The notes: generated by a model not told the origin, from the letters alone. Shown: positions 10,098-21,960, counted from the first letter of the stretch. The stretch: DNA of 64,000 nt from Adiantum capillus-veneris (GCA_014529385.2 JABFUD020000260.1:1-64000); one strand, 5' to 3'. Translations and numbers: made by a program.

Positions 10098-13000
10098 ATG
10101 ACAATAAAAGACTACTTGAAAGAAGTAGAGCCATTTGTGATCCCAGAAGGAACCTTGAAGCCAACCAGCTCATGGATTTAGGATGATTTGCTAGAGTCCA
10201 ATGATTTCAAGATCTACCAAGGAGTGTTCAAAGATCTTGAAGTAAATGCAATAGAGCTACCCATTATACCACGGGAGCTCAATGAATTTGTAAGAAGCAA
10301 GATGGGAGACTACCTGGAGAAGTTGGACCTCCATAACTACTTTGAAGCTTTGCCAGCGGGGATGGAAATCAAAAGAGTGTGGAAATTTGTAACCACTATC
10401 AAAGAAGATGGAGGGGCCAGAGTCACTAGTCTGCAGGGCAAGCCAGATACCATGATTGTCATCAAAGAGAGGGTGGTGGCAGCCGCAATAGACATCTCGA
10501 ACAAGGGAGATAGTGTGACAGAGAGGAGAGATGAAGTCAAAGTCTACTCAGAAAAGAAGACCAGCTACACATTTGAAGATATTGCAAACCCAAAAGTGGC
10601 TATCATGAGCCAACTCTACAACCAATACCTCCACATGTGTACAAAGCGGCCACAAAGATACAGAATGCCACCTGGAACCATTGCCACCACCTTCACCTAG
10701 GCAATGCATAAGAGCAAGTCGAAAGTGATCAATTATGCTTCTTACATCCATGACAACCTGGTGAAGATGGGCAAAAAAAATCCCACCTACATTGTACATG
10801 GTGAGCTAATAACAAAAGTGGTCTATAGAGCACTGCATGCCAAGGGAAACTGGCCTGAACCTCCTTCACAGAATGACTGACTAAAGCTGAAAGAAGATAA
10901 AGAAGAAGAACCTACCAGGGCACCCAGAGTTGCCACACATTTGAAGTGTCGGTTAGAAACTGTGCTAGAAGAGCCGCCAGAGTCAAAGAAAGGAAAGAAA
11001 GAAGGTCTACAAGTGATGATCAAAGAGCCCAAGTCACAGAAAGCAGCACGGCTAGAACAACTAATGGAAAGCTTTAGAGCCGAAAGAGCACTCAAAGGAG
11101 ATTTGAGTGAGTTGTGGAAGCCATCCCTGGAAGCCATGTCGGGATCATCTCGAAGGGTGCATAGAGATCGGTTTGAAGACTACATCAAAAATTTTGAGAT
11201 TTTAGATGCTACGACAGAGAATATCCGTCACATCCCATTTATAGAAGAAGAAGTGAACGAAGTACGACGGCAGCTGCTAGAAGAGCAAGAAGGCCAAGAA
11301 AGGGAGAGAAAAACCAAGGCTGACAGAGATTTCAAGAAGAAGCCAGCGACTCCACCGTCAAGCCCGGAGTCTAGCCCACCCCCATCTCCACCTCCCCTTA
11401 GCCCTCCACAAACCCAACAAAAGGAGGATGAACAAGAATATTTCAAGGAAGAGAAGAGCCAAGAAGAAGAGCAGAAAGAAGAAGCTGAGCCCAAAGAGGA
11501 GAAGCTAGATCCAGAAGAAAAGAATTTCATAATATTTCTTGATCTACTAGCTGCGGGTTACTCTTGAGAAGAGGCAGCTACTGTGGCATTTGAGTTGACA
11601 AGCACAAGGTCCAAGGAATAGATGCAAAGCCTGCGTTTAGTGAAATTGAAAGAGATGGCCACCGATACGCTGGACCTACAGCCACCTACCAATGATTGGG
11701 ATGTGGTGATGCAAAAGCTAACCGGGATCAGGGCAAGATCAATGGCCACTAAGAGTGAGATTGATACTCTCAAGACAAATGAAGTTCTTATCAAATCTGA
11801 AGTGGACTCACTGCAAAGACAAGGCCAAGAGAATATCGAGAAACAAAAAAAGCTTCAAGCCAGTCTAGACGCAGCATTACAAAAATGCCAGGAGATGGAA
11901 CAACAAAATCAGGAAGCAGAAAACAAGCTTCAAAGAGCTGAAGAAGAATACACATTAGGCAAAATTTGGACTCACAAAGGGGCCTTTTAAGGAGTTTGAC
12001 TCTACCTCTCTCTACCAAAACGGGCGCATGGATATTTTTTTTGCAAAAAAACTCCAAAGTTGGCGGAGGTTTGACAATTAGAATGTCCTCTTCAAGCTCT
12101 ATCTACTGATATATAGCACGCCATGAGATTCATCATATTTTAGAAGATTCTTTTTTTGATTCACTTAGATTCCGACAAAGTTGTCACATCATAGGTGAAT
12201 CAAAAAAGAATCTTCTAAAATATGAGGAATCTCATGGCGTGCTATATATCAATAGATAGAGCTTGAAGAGGACATTCTAACTGTCAAACCTCCACCAACT
12301 TTGGAGTTTGTTTGCAAAACTTTATCCATGCGCCCGTTTTGGTAGAGAGAGGTGAAGTCAAACTCCTTAAAGGGCCCCTTTGTGAGTCCAAATTTTGCCT
12401 AATGAGAAAATCAGTAAGTCATTGACAGATGTAGAGAGAGAAAGGGACAACCTGACTCTACAACTTGCTGAAGAGTCCAAAGAAGTGGAAACCCTGAGGA
12501 ATGCCAAAGAAAAGGCAGAGATAGATCATGAAGCGAGCCAGAATGAGCTATATTAAGAACAAATGAGGGAGCTCCAAAAGGAGTTAACACTGGAGAAGAA
12601 GCAAAGGCTGATGCTGGCCGAGGGATCTATGGTAATGCAAAACCGCCTAGAAGAAGAAAATTAGGCCATGAAGAATGAGCTAGAAGCCATCAAGAGAAAG
12701 CTCGAGGAGGCGGAGAAAATAAATGAAGATCTAAACGACCTCCTAGTAAACATGGGAGATCAAGCGAAAGAGGAAAAGAAGACACTTCAGAAGCAGATAG
12801 AAGCGCTGAGAGGCCAGCAGCAAACGAAAGAGCAGCAGTTTAGCACCGAGCCAGCAGCCATGGAGGGAATTGACATAGAAAATGTGTCAAATCCAGTGGA
12901 CACCACCATGCAAGAGGAAATCCTTGTGGGACCCTCACAAGAGACCCAAGAGCCCCAAGATCTGACACAAGAAGAGGAAGAAAAGCTGTAGAAGGCCATA

Positions 13001-13840
13001 GAAGCGGCCGTAAAAGACACAACCAGAGAAGCATTGGAGTGGGAACAGAGGGTGTTTAAGTCGATGACTATTCAGAAGATAGATGCCAGTAACCTTCGGC
13101 GCGAATTGCTACAACCCTCTCTCCCATATCCTCTGCTAAAGTATGAAGCTGCTACGATCAACAAACGAATAAAAGAGGAGCCAACAGTTCCAATGTACAA
13201 GGCAGATATCTCCAAACCTGAAGGGGTCAAGCTGATAGTGGGTTCTCAGCCCAGGTGGAGAAAGGCATGGCTCACAAAATATCCGCAATATCTAATCCAT
13301 CTGGTAGAGGCCCCTAAAGTGATCAAAGATAACCTCAGTTTCTGCCCTCTACCAAGGATGAGGACATGGAAAGCCCATGAGCTATTGCAGAGAAGCCAAC
13401 CCACTTGGCTCAATTACCCGAAGCTACCAGGCTTAAAGGCATGCGAGAGAATAAGTGAGCAATACATGGTGAAAACCCTAACGAGCGCCATCAAATTGTT
13501 CACTAGCTCGCCTAACCTATCTTGCATCATGATGAGAAAGATATGTAAAACCCTTTTGGCAGTCTTCGAAACCTTCAAACCAGGCCAAGCGACAGAGAGT
13601 ATCTTTTTATTTCAAGATACATACAGATGTGCATACGATCTGTCTACTCAGCGTTCCCACAAGGTGATACATGCGCTTTATTAGAGAATCATGTTTTTGC
13701 CTTCGTATCACCTCCGGGCCTTTGAAGAAGCCTTCCACACCGGCTTATTCACAATCAGTACAGATATATTTGACCCGATGCTACTGGCTCCGCATGCGAG
13801 ATATGAGTCCCTTCTCAAGATGAGAGAAAGACTACACTGA
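10098..13840 (+). pseudogene. Large coiled-coil ORF of element A1 (unknown family)
   Basis: The frame begins MTIKDYL and follows the A2 protein: a globular N-terminal region (LPIIPRELNEFVRSKMGDYL, KRVWKFVTTIKEDGG), a Pro-rich linker (SSPPPSPPPLSPPQ), an acidic stretch, long heptad-like Glu/Lys/Gln coiled coil, and a conserved C-terminal domain (FKSMTIQKIDASNLRR, LINYPKLPG-like, SIFLFQDTYRCAYDLS). Stops such as TAG in the WI-stop-DDL stretch near 10,180 match Gln codons in A2. A MITE interrupts it at 11,953-12,404. No zinc knuckle, protease or polymerase motif is present. It could be a Gag-like or an envelope-position protein; I do not assign a function. Confidence 0.7.
11953..12404. mobile_element. 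Foldback MITE with long inverted repeats
   Basis: The ends are CATTAGGCAAAATTTGGACT and its complement. The two arms, each about 200 bases, match with few differences and enclose a loop of only a few tens of bases near 12,160. Comparison with the uninterrupted A2 sequence (GCTGAAGAAGAG ... CAGCAAGTCA) defines the insertion precisely. The target duplication is not clear (at most one or two bases). No transposase frame is present. Confidence 0.9.
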
Positions 13841-13870
13841 AGAAGTATCTCAACTGCCATGTCGGGAACG

Positions 13871-13891
13871 ACATGAACAAGGAGGGGGGAG
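13871..13891 (+). other. Polypurine tract of A1
   Basis: AACAAGGAGGGGGGAG directly precedes the TGTTAG start of the LTR. This is the expected site of plus-strand priming. A2 has the same tract at 51,148-51,165. Confidence 0.8.
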
Positions 13892-14795
13892 TGTTAGCAG
13901 AGCTGGACTACGGAGCTCAGTGGAATATTATTTTTTGTAACTATTCTTTGAGAAAAATCGACATTTCACCTTTGTAAATATTGGGGCTTACAGAAGCTTC
14001 CGGATTGTATCCCATTTTTTACATTTAGATCGAGTACGTGCTTAAATTGGACATTAGGGTTTGAGATTATAAGGTATTTATACCACTTTTGACCTTAATG
14101 GAAAAACCTTTTGTCATTTTTAAAAAAGTTCTCTCTGTGAGTGAGCGTACTGTGTACGAGAGAGAGTGACAGTTTCATCTTGACGCTACGCATGCACCGG
14201 TGGTCGGAATCGAGTGGGGAGAAGTGTAGCGTGTTGACCCCGACGAGAGCTACGCGCCAATACGTACATTGCGGGCGTACGGTCTAGTTTTGTGAGCTCA
14301 ATCCATGAGCTTCATGTGGTGATTCGGTGAGCATACGTTGTCCGTTTTTGCATTTCAGCATATCCACGGGTTCGCATCGAGTAGAGATACACATTAGGCA
14401 CTTTAGTTTCTGGAAACGACGACCTGCATATTTCGGCCAAACATCCTTCGTGATTTTGTACCAGGTGTTTAGGGTTGGGATTTTGGTTCACGGACCTTAG
14501 GGAGAGTGACCTATTGGTCTTAGTAGGGTCTCCTTCAAGTTCTGTGGCATTTTGAGAATGTTTGATGGGTATTTGGCTCTTGGAAGCATTGTAGGAAATC
14601 TCCTCTTATACACTCGTGAAAGCTGTAGACATTGGGTAGTGACCTCTGTAGGAATTAGTGGAGAGTCCGTCGAGTGTTGATTGACACCCTATGCTTGCTT
14701 CCATGCACCTACGGGTCGAGCTTCGTCCTTAGCTGACAAATCTTGCTAGGTGAGTTCTCGCTGTGCTGACGTCCGTCGCGGCGTATCCGCCAACA
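13892..14795 (+). repeat. 3' LTR of element A1 (904 bp)
   Basis: It starts TGTTAGCAGAGC after the polypurine tract and ends TATCCGCCAACA. A TATA-like TATTTATA lies at 14,075-14,082. The sequence is closely matched by 51,166-51,683 plus 53,744-54,178, which is the A2 LTR split by an insertion. The inverted ends are TGTT(A)G/C(A)ACA. Confidence 0.8.
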
Positions 14796-15174
14796 ATCTT
14801 CAATCATAAGTTCATCGAAGATTGAGTCTGTCTACTCTCTAAAGCATGTCTCAAGCTAAGGACAACTCTTTCTTTTTGTTGGGGAGTTTGTAAGGTGCCT
14901 CCCTAAACCCTAAAGCCATTCAGAACTTTTTCAGCCTAGAATATAATTTAGAAAAAGCATGACCGACAAAGAAGTCATGCGAATAACGAGACTTTACTCC
15001 AGAATGAAAAGATAAGGATATTCCGGATAAGAAATAACATGATCTCTATATTTTTCCAAAAAAACAAATTAAGATTATTTTTATACTTCTTCATCAAAAG
15101 CCACGTGGAAACTGATCTAGATCCAGAACTGACAAAAAAAGGGACTAACTTGATTGGAAGATAAAGTTAAGAGC
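14796..15174. other. Spacer between A1 and the minisatellite
   Basis: No gene or repeat structure was recognised here. Confidence 0.5.
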
Positions 15175-15545
15175 TAGGAATTGAGAAGAAATTGGGGTCC
15201 AATAGGAATTGAGAAGAAATTGGGGTCCAATAAGAATTGAGAAGAGAATTGGGATCCAATAAGAATTGGGAAGAGAATCGGGGTCCAATAAGAATTGAGA
15301 TCCAATAGGAATTAAGAAGAAATTGGGGTCCAATGAGAATTAGGAAGAGAATTGGGGTCCAATAAGAATTGAGAAGAGAATTGGGGTCCAATAAGAATTG
15401 AGAGGAATTTGGGGTCTAATAAGAATTGAGAAGAGAATTGGGGTCCAATAGGAATTAAGAAGAGAATTGGGATCCAATAGGAATTGAGGAGATAATTGGG
15501 GTCCAATAGGAATTGAGGAGATAATTGGGGTCCAATAAGAATTTA
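15175..15545. repeat. 28-29-bp minisatellite, 13 units
   Basis: Units follow AGAATTGAGAAGAGAATTGG then GGTCCAAT. Most are 28 or 29 bp; one truncated unit of 17 bp lies near 15,291. The apparent minus-strand ORFs across it arise from the repeat itself. Confidence 0.95.
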
Positions 15546-16089
15546 GAAGAATTCAAATTGAGATAAAATTCTTTGATTGAAGAAATCAATTTAAAGTAAA
15601 ATTCTTGAATGAGTCAAAATTTGCAACTTTCCACTCATTCTCTCTCTAGCTTGCATTGAAGGTGAGTCCAACCAGCCTCCCTCTCTCTCTACTTTAGTGG
15701 GTTTTTAGTAGGACTGTATTTGTCCTTTTTCATCCACCCCTCTCGAGTATATACACTGTATTCTACCCACCATTTCCTATATAATCACCCCCTCTCCTTT
15801 GTAATTTTACACACATTACTAAGCTACTTGCATACTTGCCATGCTCAAGATTATGCTTAAGTAAATGAAGGTTTCCATTAAACGTTGCTCTTGCTCTCTC
15901 ACTCTCTTGAACGCCAAACCTTTGAGGGTTTTGTAAAGAAGCTCCTCTCTCCTTCCTCTTCATCCTAAATCCCTTTCCTTCTTCCTTGAGCCTCACATCT
16001 CTTCAAGAAGGACTTCAATACTACGTCCCTCTTGTTTAGAGGAGGTAATTTTCATTTCTAACAGGATTAATTAACCTAAACCATGTGTT
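15546..16089 (+). other. Gene-free stretch with a TATA-like box
   Basis: The sequence includes CTATATAATCACC near 15,778 followed by a pyrimidine-rich stretch, reminiscent of an LTR U3/R boundary. No matching LTR partner is visible, so its nature is open. Confidence 0.35.
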
Positions 16090-17070
16090 TTAATACTATG
16101 AAGGTTTATGTGCATCATATTTGGTCTAGGCTTTAATGGCAACCTTGCCTTTAGGTATAATCTCTAATGGTATCCTTTCTTCCTTAAGTTGAGGCTTAAT
16201 GGTAGATTTGCATCCTTAAGCTAAGCTTTAATACTAAGTTTGTACTTAAGTGTAAGCTTTAGTGACTATCTTGTATTTTAAGTTTAAGCTTTAATGGTAA
16301 CCTTGCAATTAGGGTTAAGTACTAAGAGTATCTATGCATCATTAAGTTAAGCTTCAAAGGTGGATTTTCACTCTTAAGCTAAGCTTTAATGGTAACTTTG
16401 CACTTTTGTGTAAGCTTTAGTGACTAATTTGTATTTTCAGTTTAAGCTTTGATGGTAACCTCGTAATTAAGATTAAGTGATAAGAGTATCTATGCATCAT
16501 TAAGATACGATTCAAAGGTAGATTTGCACTCTTAAGATAAGCTTTAATGGTAGCTTTGTACTTAGGTGTAAGCTTTAGTGACTACCTTGTATTTTAGGTT
16601 TAAGCTTTAATGGTAACCTTAAAATTAGGGTTAAGTATTAATGGTAGTTATGCATCATTAAGTTAAGCTTCAAAGGTAGATTTGTACTCTCAAGATGAGC
16701 TTTATTGATAACTTTGCACTTAGGTGTAAGCTTTAGTGACTACTTTGTATTTTAGGTTTAAGCTTTAATGGTAACATTGGAATTAGGGTTAAGTATTAAT
16801 GGTAGTTATGCATCATTAAGTTAAGCTTTCAAAGGTCAATCTGCACTCTTAATCTAAGATTTAATGGTAACTTTGCACTTAGGTGTAAGCTTTAGTGACT
16901 ACCTTGTATTTTAGGTTTAAGCTTTAATAGTAACCTCGCAATTAGGGTTAAGTGCTAAGAGTATCTATGCATCATTAAGTTAAGCTTCAAAGGTAGATTT
17001 GCATCCTTAAGCTAAGCATTGATGGTAATTTTACACTTAGGAAAATCTTTGAAAGACAAGCTTTCAGTTT
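16090..17070. repeat. 158-bp satellite with five-part higher-order structure
   Basis: The landmark TGCATCATTAAG recurs at about 16,335, 16,493, 16,651, 16,809 and 16,968, a 158-159 bp period. Inside each unit five diverged monomers of about 32 bp begin AAGCTT or AAGT (for example AAGCTTTAATGGTAACCTTG and AAGCTTTAGTGACTACCTTG). About six long units are visible, the outer ones decayed. Confidence 0.9.
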
Positions 17071-17300
17071 AGGGTTTAGCTTTCATGGTGACCTTGTGTG
17101 ATTAGGGTTAAGCTTCCATGGTGATCTTGTGTGATTAGGGTTTAGCTTCCATGGTGACCTTGTGTGATTAGGGTTAAGCTTCCATGGTGACCTTGTGTGA
17201 TTAGGGTTAAGTGACCTTGTGTGATTAGGGTTAAGCTTCCGTGGTGACCTTGTGTGATTAGGGTTAAGATTCCATGGAAACCTTGTCTCATTAAAGAGAG
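17071..17300. repeat. 33-bp tandem array, about seven units
   Basis: The unit contains AGCTTCCATGGTGACCTTGT followed by GTGATTAGGGTTA. Period is 33 bp with one 24-bp unit. It resembles the AAGCTTTAATGGTAACCTTG monomer of the adjacent satellite and seems to be an amplified single monomer. Because 33 is a multiple of three, a false minus-strand ORF with an 11-residue repeat results. Confidence 0.93.
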
Positions 17301-17479
17301 AAAGGGTTAGTCTCATTATGGTAATCAAGCTTAGGGTTTGCATGTCTCTTTACAGTAGGAAGAATGTATGGTTATAATCCTCTCTTCCAAGCTTTAATGG
17401 AAACCTCTAGATTTCCATTTTATCCCCAAAGCGAGCTTTAATGGATAGCTTGAAGACTTATAAATTATAGGACGACCTT

Positions 17480-19285
17480 CTAGCTTCCTAAATGGAAAGC
17501 TAAGTACCATAAAAAAATAGTAGTTGTCTAATCTCGATAAAAGTTGGTATTGAAGTGTATTATAAAGTTGTCAATTTCAAGTTTGTTTCTAAATAAGGGA
17601 TGGAGGAGATAGGGGATAACTTTGTGGAATTGACCTCCGTGTTGTTTTGAACCAAGAACTATACAAGCTTGCATGGAGATGCCCCATGGATGGCAAAGGA
17701 TTGCAAAATCTAGGATTCGTACAAAATGGGGATTGAACTTAAAGTTGGCATTTTCGAAGAGACATTAACTATCAAAATGCCTATGGCAAAAACTCGCTTG
17801 TATTTTCTAAATAAACTTGGCTGGTAGATGATTAATGAAAGTAGGAATTAAGGACGTTGATAAATGAATGAACCTGGAAATTACCAACTAGGAGTTAAAA
17901 AAGAATCTTGAGAGGTGATAGGGATAGCCCATTGCAAAACATAGATTTAACTAGGAGTTTGGAAGATTGTTTGGAAATGACCGGAAACAAAGATGGATCT
18001 TCTTGGGGTCAATTTGATTGAAAGGCCGGCCTAGTGAGAGGATTCTCTTGGGGAACTTGACGGAGATTGGCCCTTTTCGGCTAGGGCAGCATAACTGGAA
18101 AGTTTGTTATACCTAGGTCATTCATGCCCAAGGAATAAGGGATGAATGGGTTTGTTTTATTTTTTCCCGGATAGGTGAAGTACCTGCGGTTTCTTATTAG
18201 AAAACGGCCATAATCCGGGTATGGCCTGATGCCAATAGTTGGATGAGGAGGTCATATTGAGGGGGGATGATGTGAATTGAATTAAAGAAATTTTTTTGAT
18301 TTGGTTTTGTAAAAAGCAACTGGACAGGCTAGGAATAATAGGGGCTATCCCGTGCATCTGTCACCAGATGGTGCTATACCTCTTGAATAAAATGCTCTAG
18401 AAGGAATGATCAAATTAGAAGAGCCTTTTACAAACACTTAATTCCGGTAAATATTTTGAAGATGTTGCCATTTTGGTGGCTGTAACAGATTATCTCGGTC
18501 CTAAGTAAGGCGAGATGAATTGGTTGAAGCTACATGTATTGCATGATTAGTTAGGGAACTAGTTACAAACTACTTATAGCAGATAAAGGAAAAGAAATAA
18601 ATTAAAAGTTTCTAAATAAAGATCTGATGGGAACAACCAGATGAATTTCCTTGAACGAGGGTACGAAAATAGATTGTATGATGCTTGTTGTCTGACGATG
18701 TCTAATAGACTGTCTTCCTGATTTTGTAGTAGTTAAGTACTACCTCGGGAAGGTATATTCATGAAATGGTTCGGTGGGTGGGCGGATCCAAAGGGTCAGA
18801 TGGCCGGATGTTGAATAAAAAATTATGTTAAACCCTAGGACTCTGCGGGATAAAAACGAGTAAGGGGAATGAGCGAGACCAAGTAGGATTACAAGATCCC
18901 TCTTCTTAGGGGAAAGTGATAACTGCCGTGCCTGCTTGTCAGGAAAAAGGGGTTATCGCCATGAACCAAGGGAGAACAAGAAAGCAAGAGCAAATTCTCA
19001 AGTTAAAGATCAAGAGAATCAAGACTAAGGACCACGATTTCGGGTGTGGGTGACTGAAAGATGCCAAGGACGGATTAAATTATGATAAGCAGAGAGAGAC
19101 ATCAAATTGATGACATTTACCCCCTTGGGTTGGCATTCGAGATAGACTGGAGTCTTGCCTAGGTGTCGGTCTCAAGTGGGAGGGATACCTGTAGATAGAT
19201 TTATGTCATTCCCTGGAGCAGTCTGGAAGACTAAGGGAGGTGAGTAGGGTCGAGTCTGGGTCTGGCCCTCACATATTACCTCTAG
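17480..19285. other. No gene recognised
   Basis: About 1.8 kb of mixed sequence without a coding frame carrying known motifs and without clear repeats. It may be old LTR or leader sequence of the Ty3 fragment that follows, but nothing visible proves that. Confidence 0.5.
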
Positions 19286-19289
19286 CTTT

Positions 19290-19990
19290 GATGGATCCAT
19301 CTGGATGCCATCTTGAGAGATAATGTGACCTAAATATTGAATCTCCTGTAAGAAAACTCACTTTTCTTTCTATTAATATAAAGTTTATTCTCTCGTAAAA
19401 CTTGAAATATTACTTTGAGGTGTTGCTTGTGTTCGTCTAGTGAATTAGAGTAGATAATTATATCATCAAAGAACACTCCAGTAAAGGTTTGGCTTCTCCA
19501 TCAAGCGGTTAAATGTGACTGTTGCATTGGTCAAGCCGAAAGTCATGAAAATGTACTTGTAAAGACCAAACGTAGTGCAAAATGTGGTCTTACAATGTCT
19601 TGGTCAACTATCCTTATTTGATAGTAACCATTTTTTAGGTCAATCCTACTGAAGTAAATCGACCCTTGTAGCTTATCAAATAGGTCTTCTACCCTTGGAA
19701 TGGGAAACCTATTTTTGATAGTGATCCTATTTAGTGCTCTATAGTCGACACACATACGATATGTGTTGTCTTTCTTTTGCACTAATAACGATGGTGAACA
19801 AAATGGAGATGAGCTAGGCCTAACCATGCCCTTCTTAACCAACTCATGCACTTGCCACATAATCTCCTCTTGTTGAGCTTGGGAAACTCTATAAGGAGGT
19901 TTATTAGGAAGTGAACTTCTTGGAAGAAGTTCAATTGCATGTTCTTCATTGCCTGGAATTTTTAAATTGATTAGACTAATTTACTCTAGC
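19290..19990 (-). pseudogene. Chromovirus RT fragment
   Basis: The minus strand encodes VKKGMVRPSSSPFCSPSLLV, KKDNTYRMCVDYRALNRI, FDKLQGSIYFSRIDLKNGYY and, after a frame change near 19,550, the remains of the catalytic box and SNSLDEHKQHLK-like sequence. It is a close relative of the RT at 33,438-34,100. Upstream PPYRVSQAQQEEI is also present. Gag, protease and integrase are missing, so it is a fragment of about 700 bases. Confidence 0.85.
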
Positions 19991-20459
19991 ATGATTCTCA
20001 TTGGTCCACTTCTATGTCCATCCAATAGGATTTGAGGGGAGGCTTGGGGCAAGTGACCTAGGAGCTTGACATGTGTTCACTATTCCCTTTGTGTGAAGGG
20101 AAGCCTTGGAGTGTGTGTGTGTGTGTTTCTCTCTCATCCCCTGCAAAATGGGCTTGCCCCCTCCTTCCTAGGGATGTGGAAAGAACTTTTAGTCTTCCCC
20201 ATGACAATCCAATTCCCCTATGCTTTGTCCATTGGATAAAAGGTTAAATTTTTGGAACCTTAGCCTATGGAAGTCTTAATGGAGCTGAACCTGAGGTCTT
20301 TTAAGCCCCATTGAAGCACGTTTCTCTTTTGCAGGCTATCCCCCTTTGGATCCCTATTTTCCCTCCTTTGGATCCTTGACAGAGACTACCAATATTCTAG
20401 CTTTTACTCTCCCGGTACTCCCCCGTATTAAATGATCGAGTATTAGATATTAGTTTTTA
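19991..20459. other. Spacer between two element fragments
   Basis: No coding motif recognised. It contains a short (GT)n run near 20,115. Confidence 0.5.
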
Positions 20460-20910
20460 TGACATAACATCACTGAAAACAAGCTTTCCCTTAGAGACAG
20501 AGTTACTTATGCGTGTATTGAGTGTATCGCATGAAAATGGCAGCAAACATAGCAAAAAGATAGCCACATCGCATCATCAAAGTTAAGACCTTTGGCAGTA
20601 AGCTATGAAAAAATATTGTTGAACTCATTCAAATGAGAGATACTGCTGCTACTTTCTTTCATGTTGATACACATAAGTTTCTTCATAGGAAAAACCTTGC
20701 TCCATGCATTTTTTCCATCCTAGGCGGCACATAAAGCATCCCATAAATCTTTGGCATTGGTATTATCTACTGTTGTGAAGTAAATAGATTCACTGAGTGC
20801 ATGAGAATGGTCACCATAGCATGCTCATTAAAATTTTCCCACTGATCATCAATGTACGCATTCTCTTTTCATGAGCACAAAAGAAAAACCGGATGGCGAA
20901 ATGATGGAGG
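20460..20910 (-). pseudogene. Ty1/copia gag fragment (UBN2-type)
   Basis: On the minus strand one frame reads TVDNTNAKDLWDALCAA, GKNAWSKVFPMKKLMCINMK, then SSSSISHLNEFNNIFS and KGLNFDD. This is the LTR-copia gag fold. In-frame stops interrupt it. Its leader and primer-binding site follow to the right, consistent with minus orientation. Confidence 0.7.
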
Positions 20911-21532
20911 GAGTAAAAGCACAAATCCACCTCCTTGTAGGGAGTAAAACACTCAACAAAGCACATTCACTCTCAAGTGCTAGTGACACATAAACTAGAT
21001 GCATCCAAAACTCCCACTAGAACTGTAATGGCTATCATTACCAACGATGTTCATAGATATGTTGTGTATAGATGTAGAAAATCAGCTCCATAAAATACCA
21101 AAATATGCATACATGGTTTGCATATCTACCTGCAACTTCTCAAATACCCTGCAATTGATTAACCAATATCTTTCAAACCGTTCAAAATTTGCTAAAACTT
21201 CCTTCTGCAAAGTTGTAGATCTCAAAAAAATGGTAAGTGGAAGAAGGAATGGACATGAAATATGCTGCTTTTATAGGTCAAAATAGATCTATAAAAATCT
21301 GCAGTACCCTCGACCTGTAGATAGTTTGCCAAACGTACAACAAAATTGGTGCTGAATTTGAAAAAACTTTCAACTGGAAAGTTGTAGACCACGACGTTTT
21401 TTGGTAAGGTCAACAAGAATCAAGCTGAAAACCAACCTTTTCCTTAGCTCCAATTCTGCTACAAAACATTGTTGAAACTTTTAAAGCATCACTGCAATAT
21501 TTGTCGCAATGTTGCAATGATGCAAGGCCTTC

Positions 21533-21552
21533 ACTCCGACTGTGATACCACT
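21533..21552 (-). other. Copia primer-binding-site-like sequence
   Basis: The minus strand reads AAGTGGTATCACAGTCGGAG, a decayed form of the TGGTATCAGAGC site complementary to initiator tRNA-Met. It lies about 620 bases upstream of the copia gag fragment, so 20,911-21,532 is that element's leader. Confidence 0.55.
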
Positions 21553-21769
21553 TAGGAGTTCATGGTGCATGCAGAGTGCGAGGGAGAAGAAGAGAAGACA
21601 TGACTGCAATATGGATAGAGATCTCAGTGGGGGGTTTTGGAATTCTACCTCACTACTTCTTATTGTTATGGGCGATCGGCTACTTGGCTTGAACCCTAAC
21701 AAAAGAGAAGTGGATTTTAGCAGCCAAGGCCTTGGAAATAGAGAAACAAAGACGAACGGCTTGGCATGA

Positions 21770-21960
21770 TCAACACTTGAAGGCGAAAAGGTTTGGAAAA
21801 GGCTAGTTATTTTATATAAGGTCAAGTCCTTAAAGAAAGAAAATAAATTGCTCCCAATGTGGCAAGGACCATTTGTTATCACACCAATATTATTTCTCAA
21901 GGAGCTATGCAACTACACACCCTATCTAGAGAATCTCTACCATTAGTCAATGGGTCTTTC
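21770..21960 (+). pseudogene. Ty3 integrase C-terminal fragment
   Basis: The plus strand encodes ILYKVKSLKKENKLLPMWQG followed by PFVI, the GPF/GPY module at the end of Ty3 integrase. The fragment is about 60 residues and isolated. Confidence 0.6.

Larger units (their letters stand above)
8290..14795 (+). mobile_element. Element A1: palindrome-intron LTR element lacking pol
   Basis: From about 8,290 the sequence follows 45,580-51,160 (element A2): TATA-like block, first-exon ATG, long intron with palindromes, a large coiled-coil ORF, polypurine tract and LTR. No pol lies upstream, so the copy is either 5'-truncated or a pol-less derivative. It carries a foldback MITE, several in-frame stops and a small deletion that removes the intron acceptor. 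The LTR of 904 bp has TG...CA ends. No 5' LTR is visible. Confidence 0.72.

Noticed and set aside
11228-11530. Antisense Ser-rich ORFs opposite the A1 coiled-coil ORF (also 48,773-49,135 and 49,893-50,213 in A2)
   Set aside because: Mirror images of a Glu/Lys/Pro-rich coding strand; no independent motifs.
15145-15506. Minus-strand ORFs rich in LLNSYWTP, and a possible CRISPR-like array
   Set aside because: Units of 28-29 bases are contiguous with no spacers, so it is a minisatellite.
16090-17300. Interstitial telomere interpretation of TTAGGG words
   Set aside because: TTAGGG occurs once per 33- or 158-base unit, not as a head-to-tail telomere repeat.
17083-17343. Minus-strand ORF with an 11-residue repeat (NPNHTRSPWKL)
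   Set aside because: It results from a 33-base satellite without stops in that frame; the neighbouring 158-base array has no open frame.
21481-21912. 143-codon minus-strand ORF
   Set aside because: It spans a copia primer-binding site and a plus-strand integrase fragment, so it is fortuitous.
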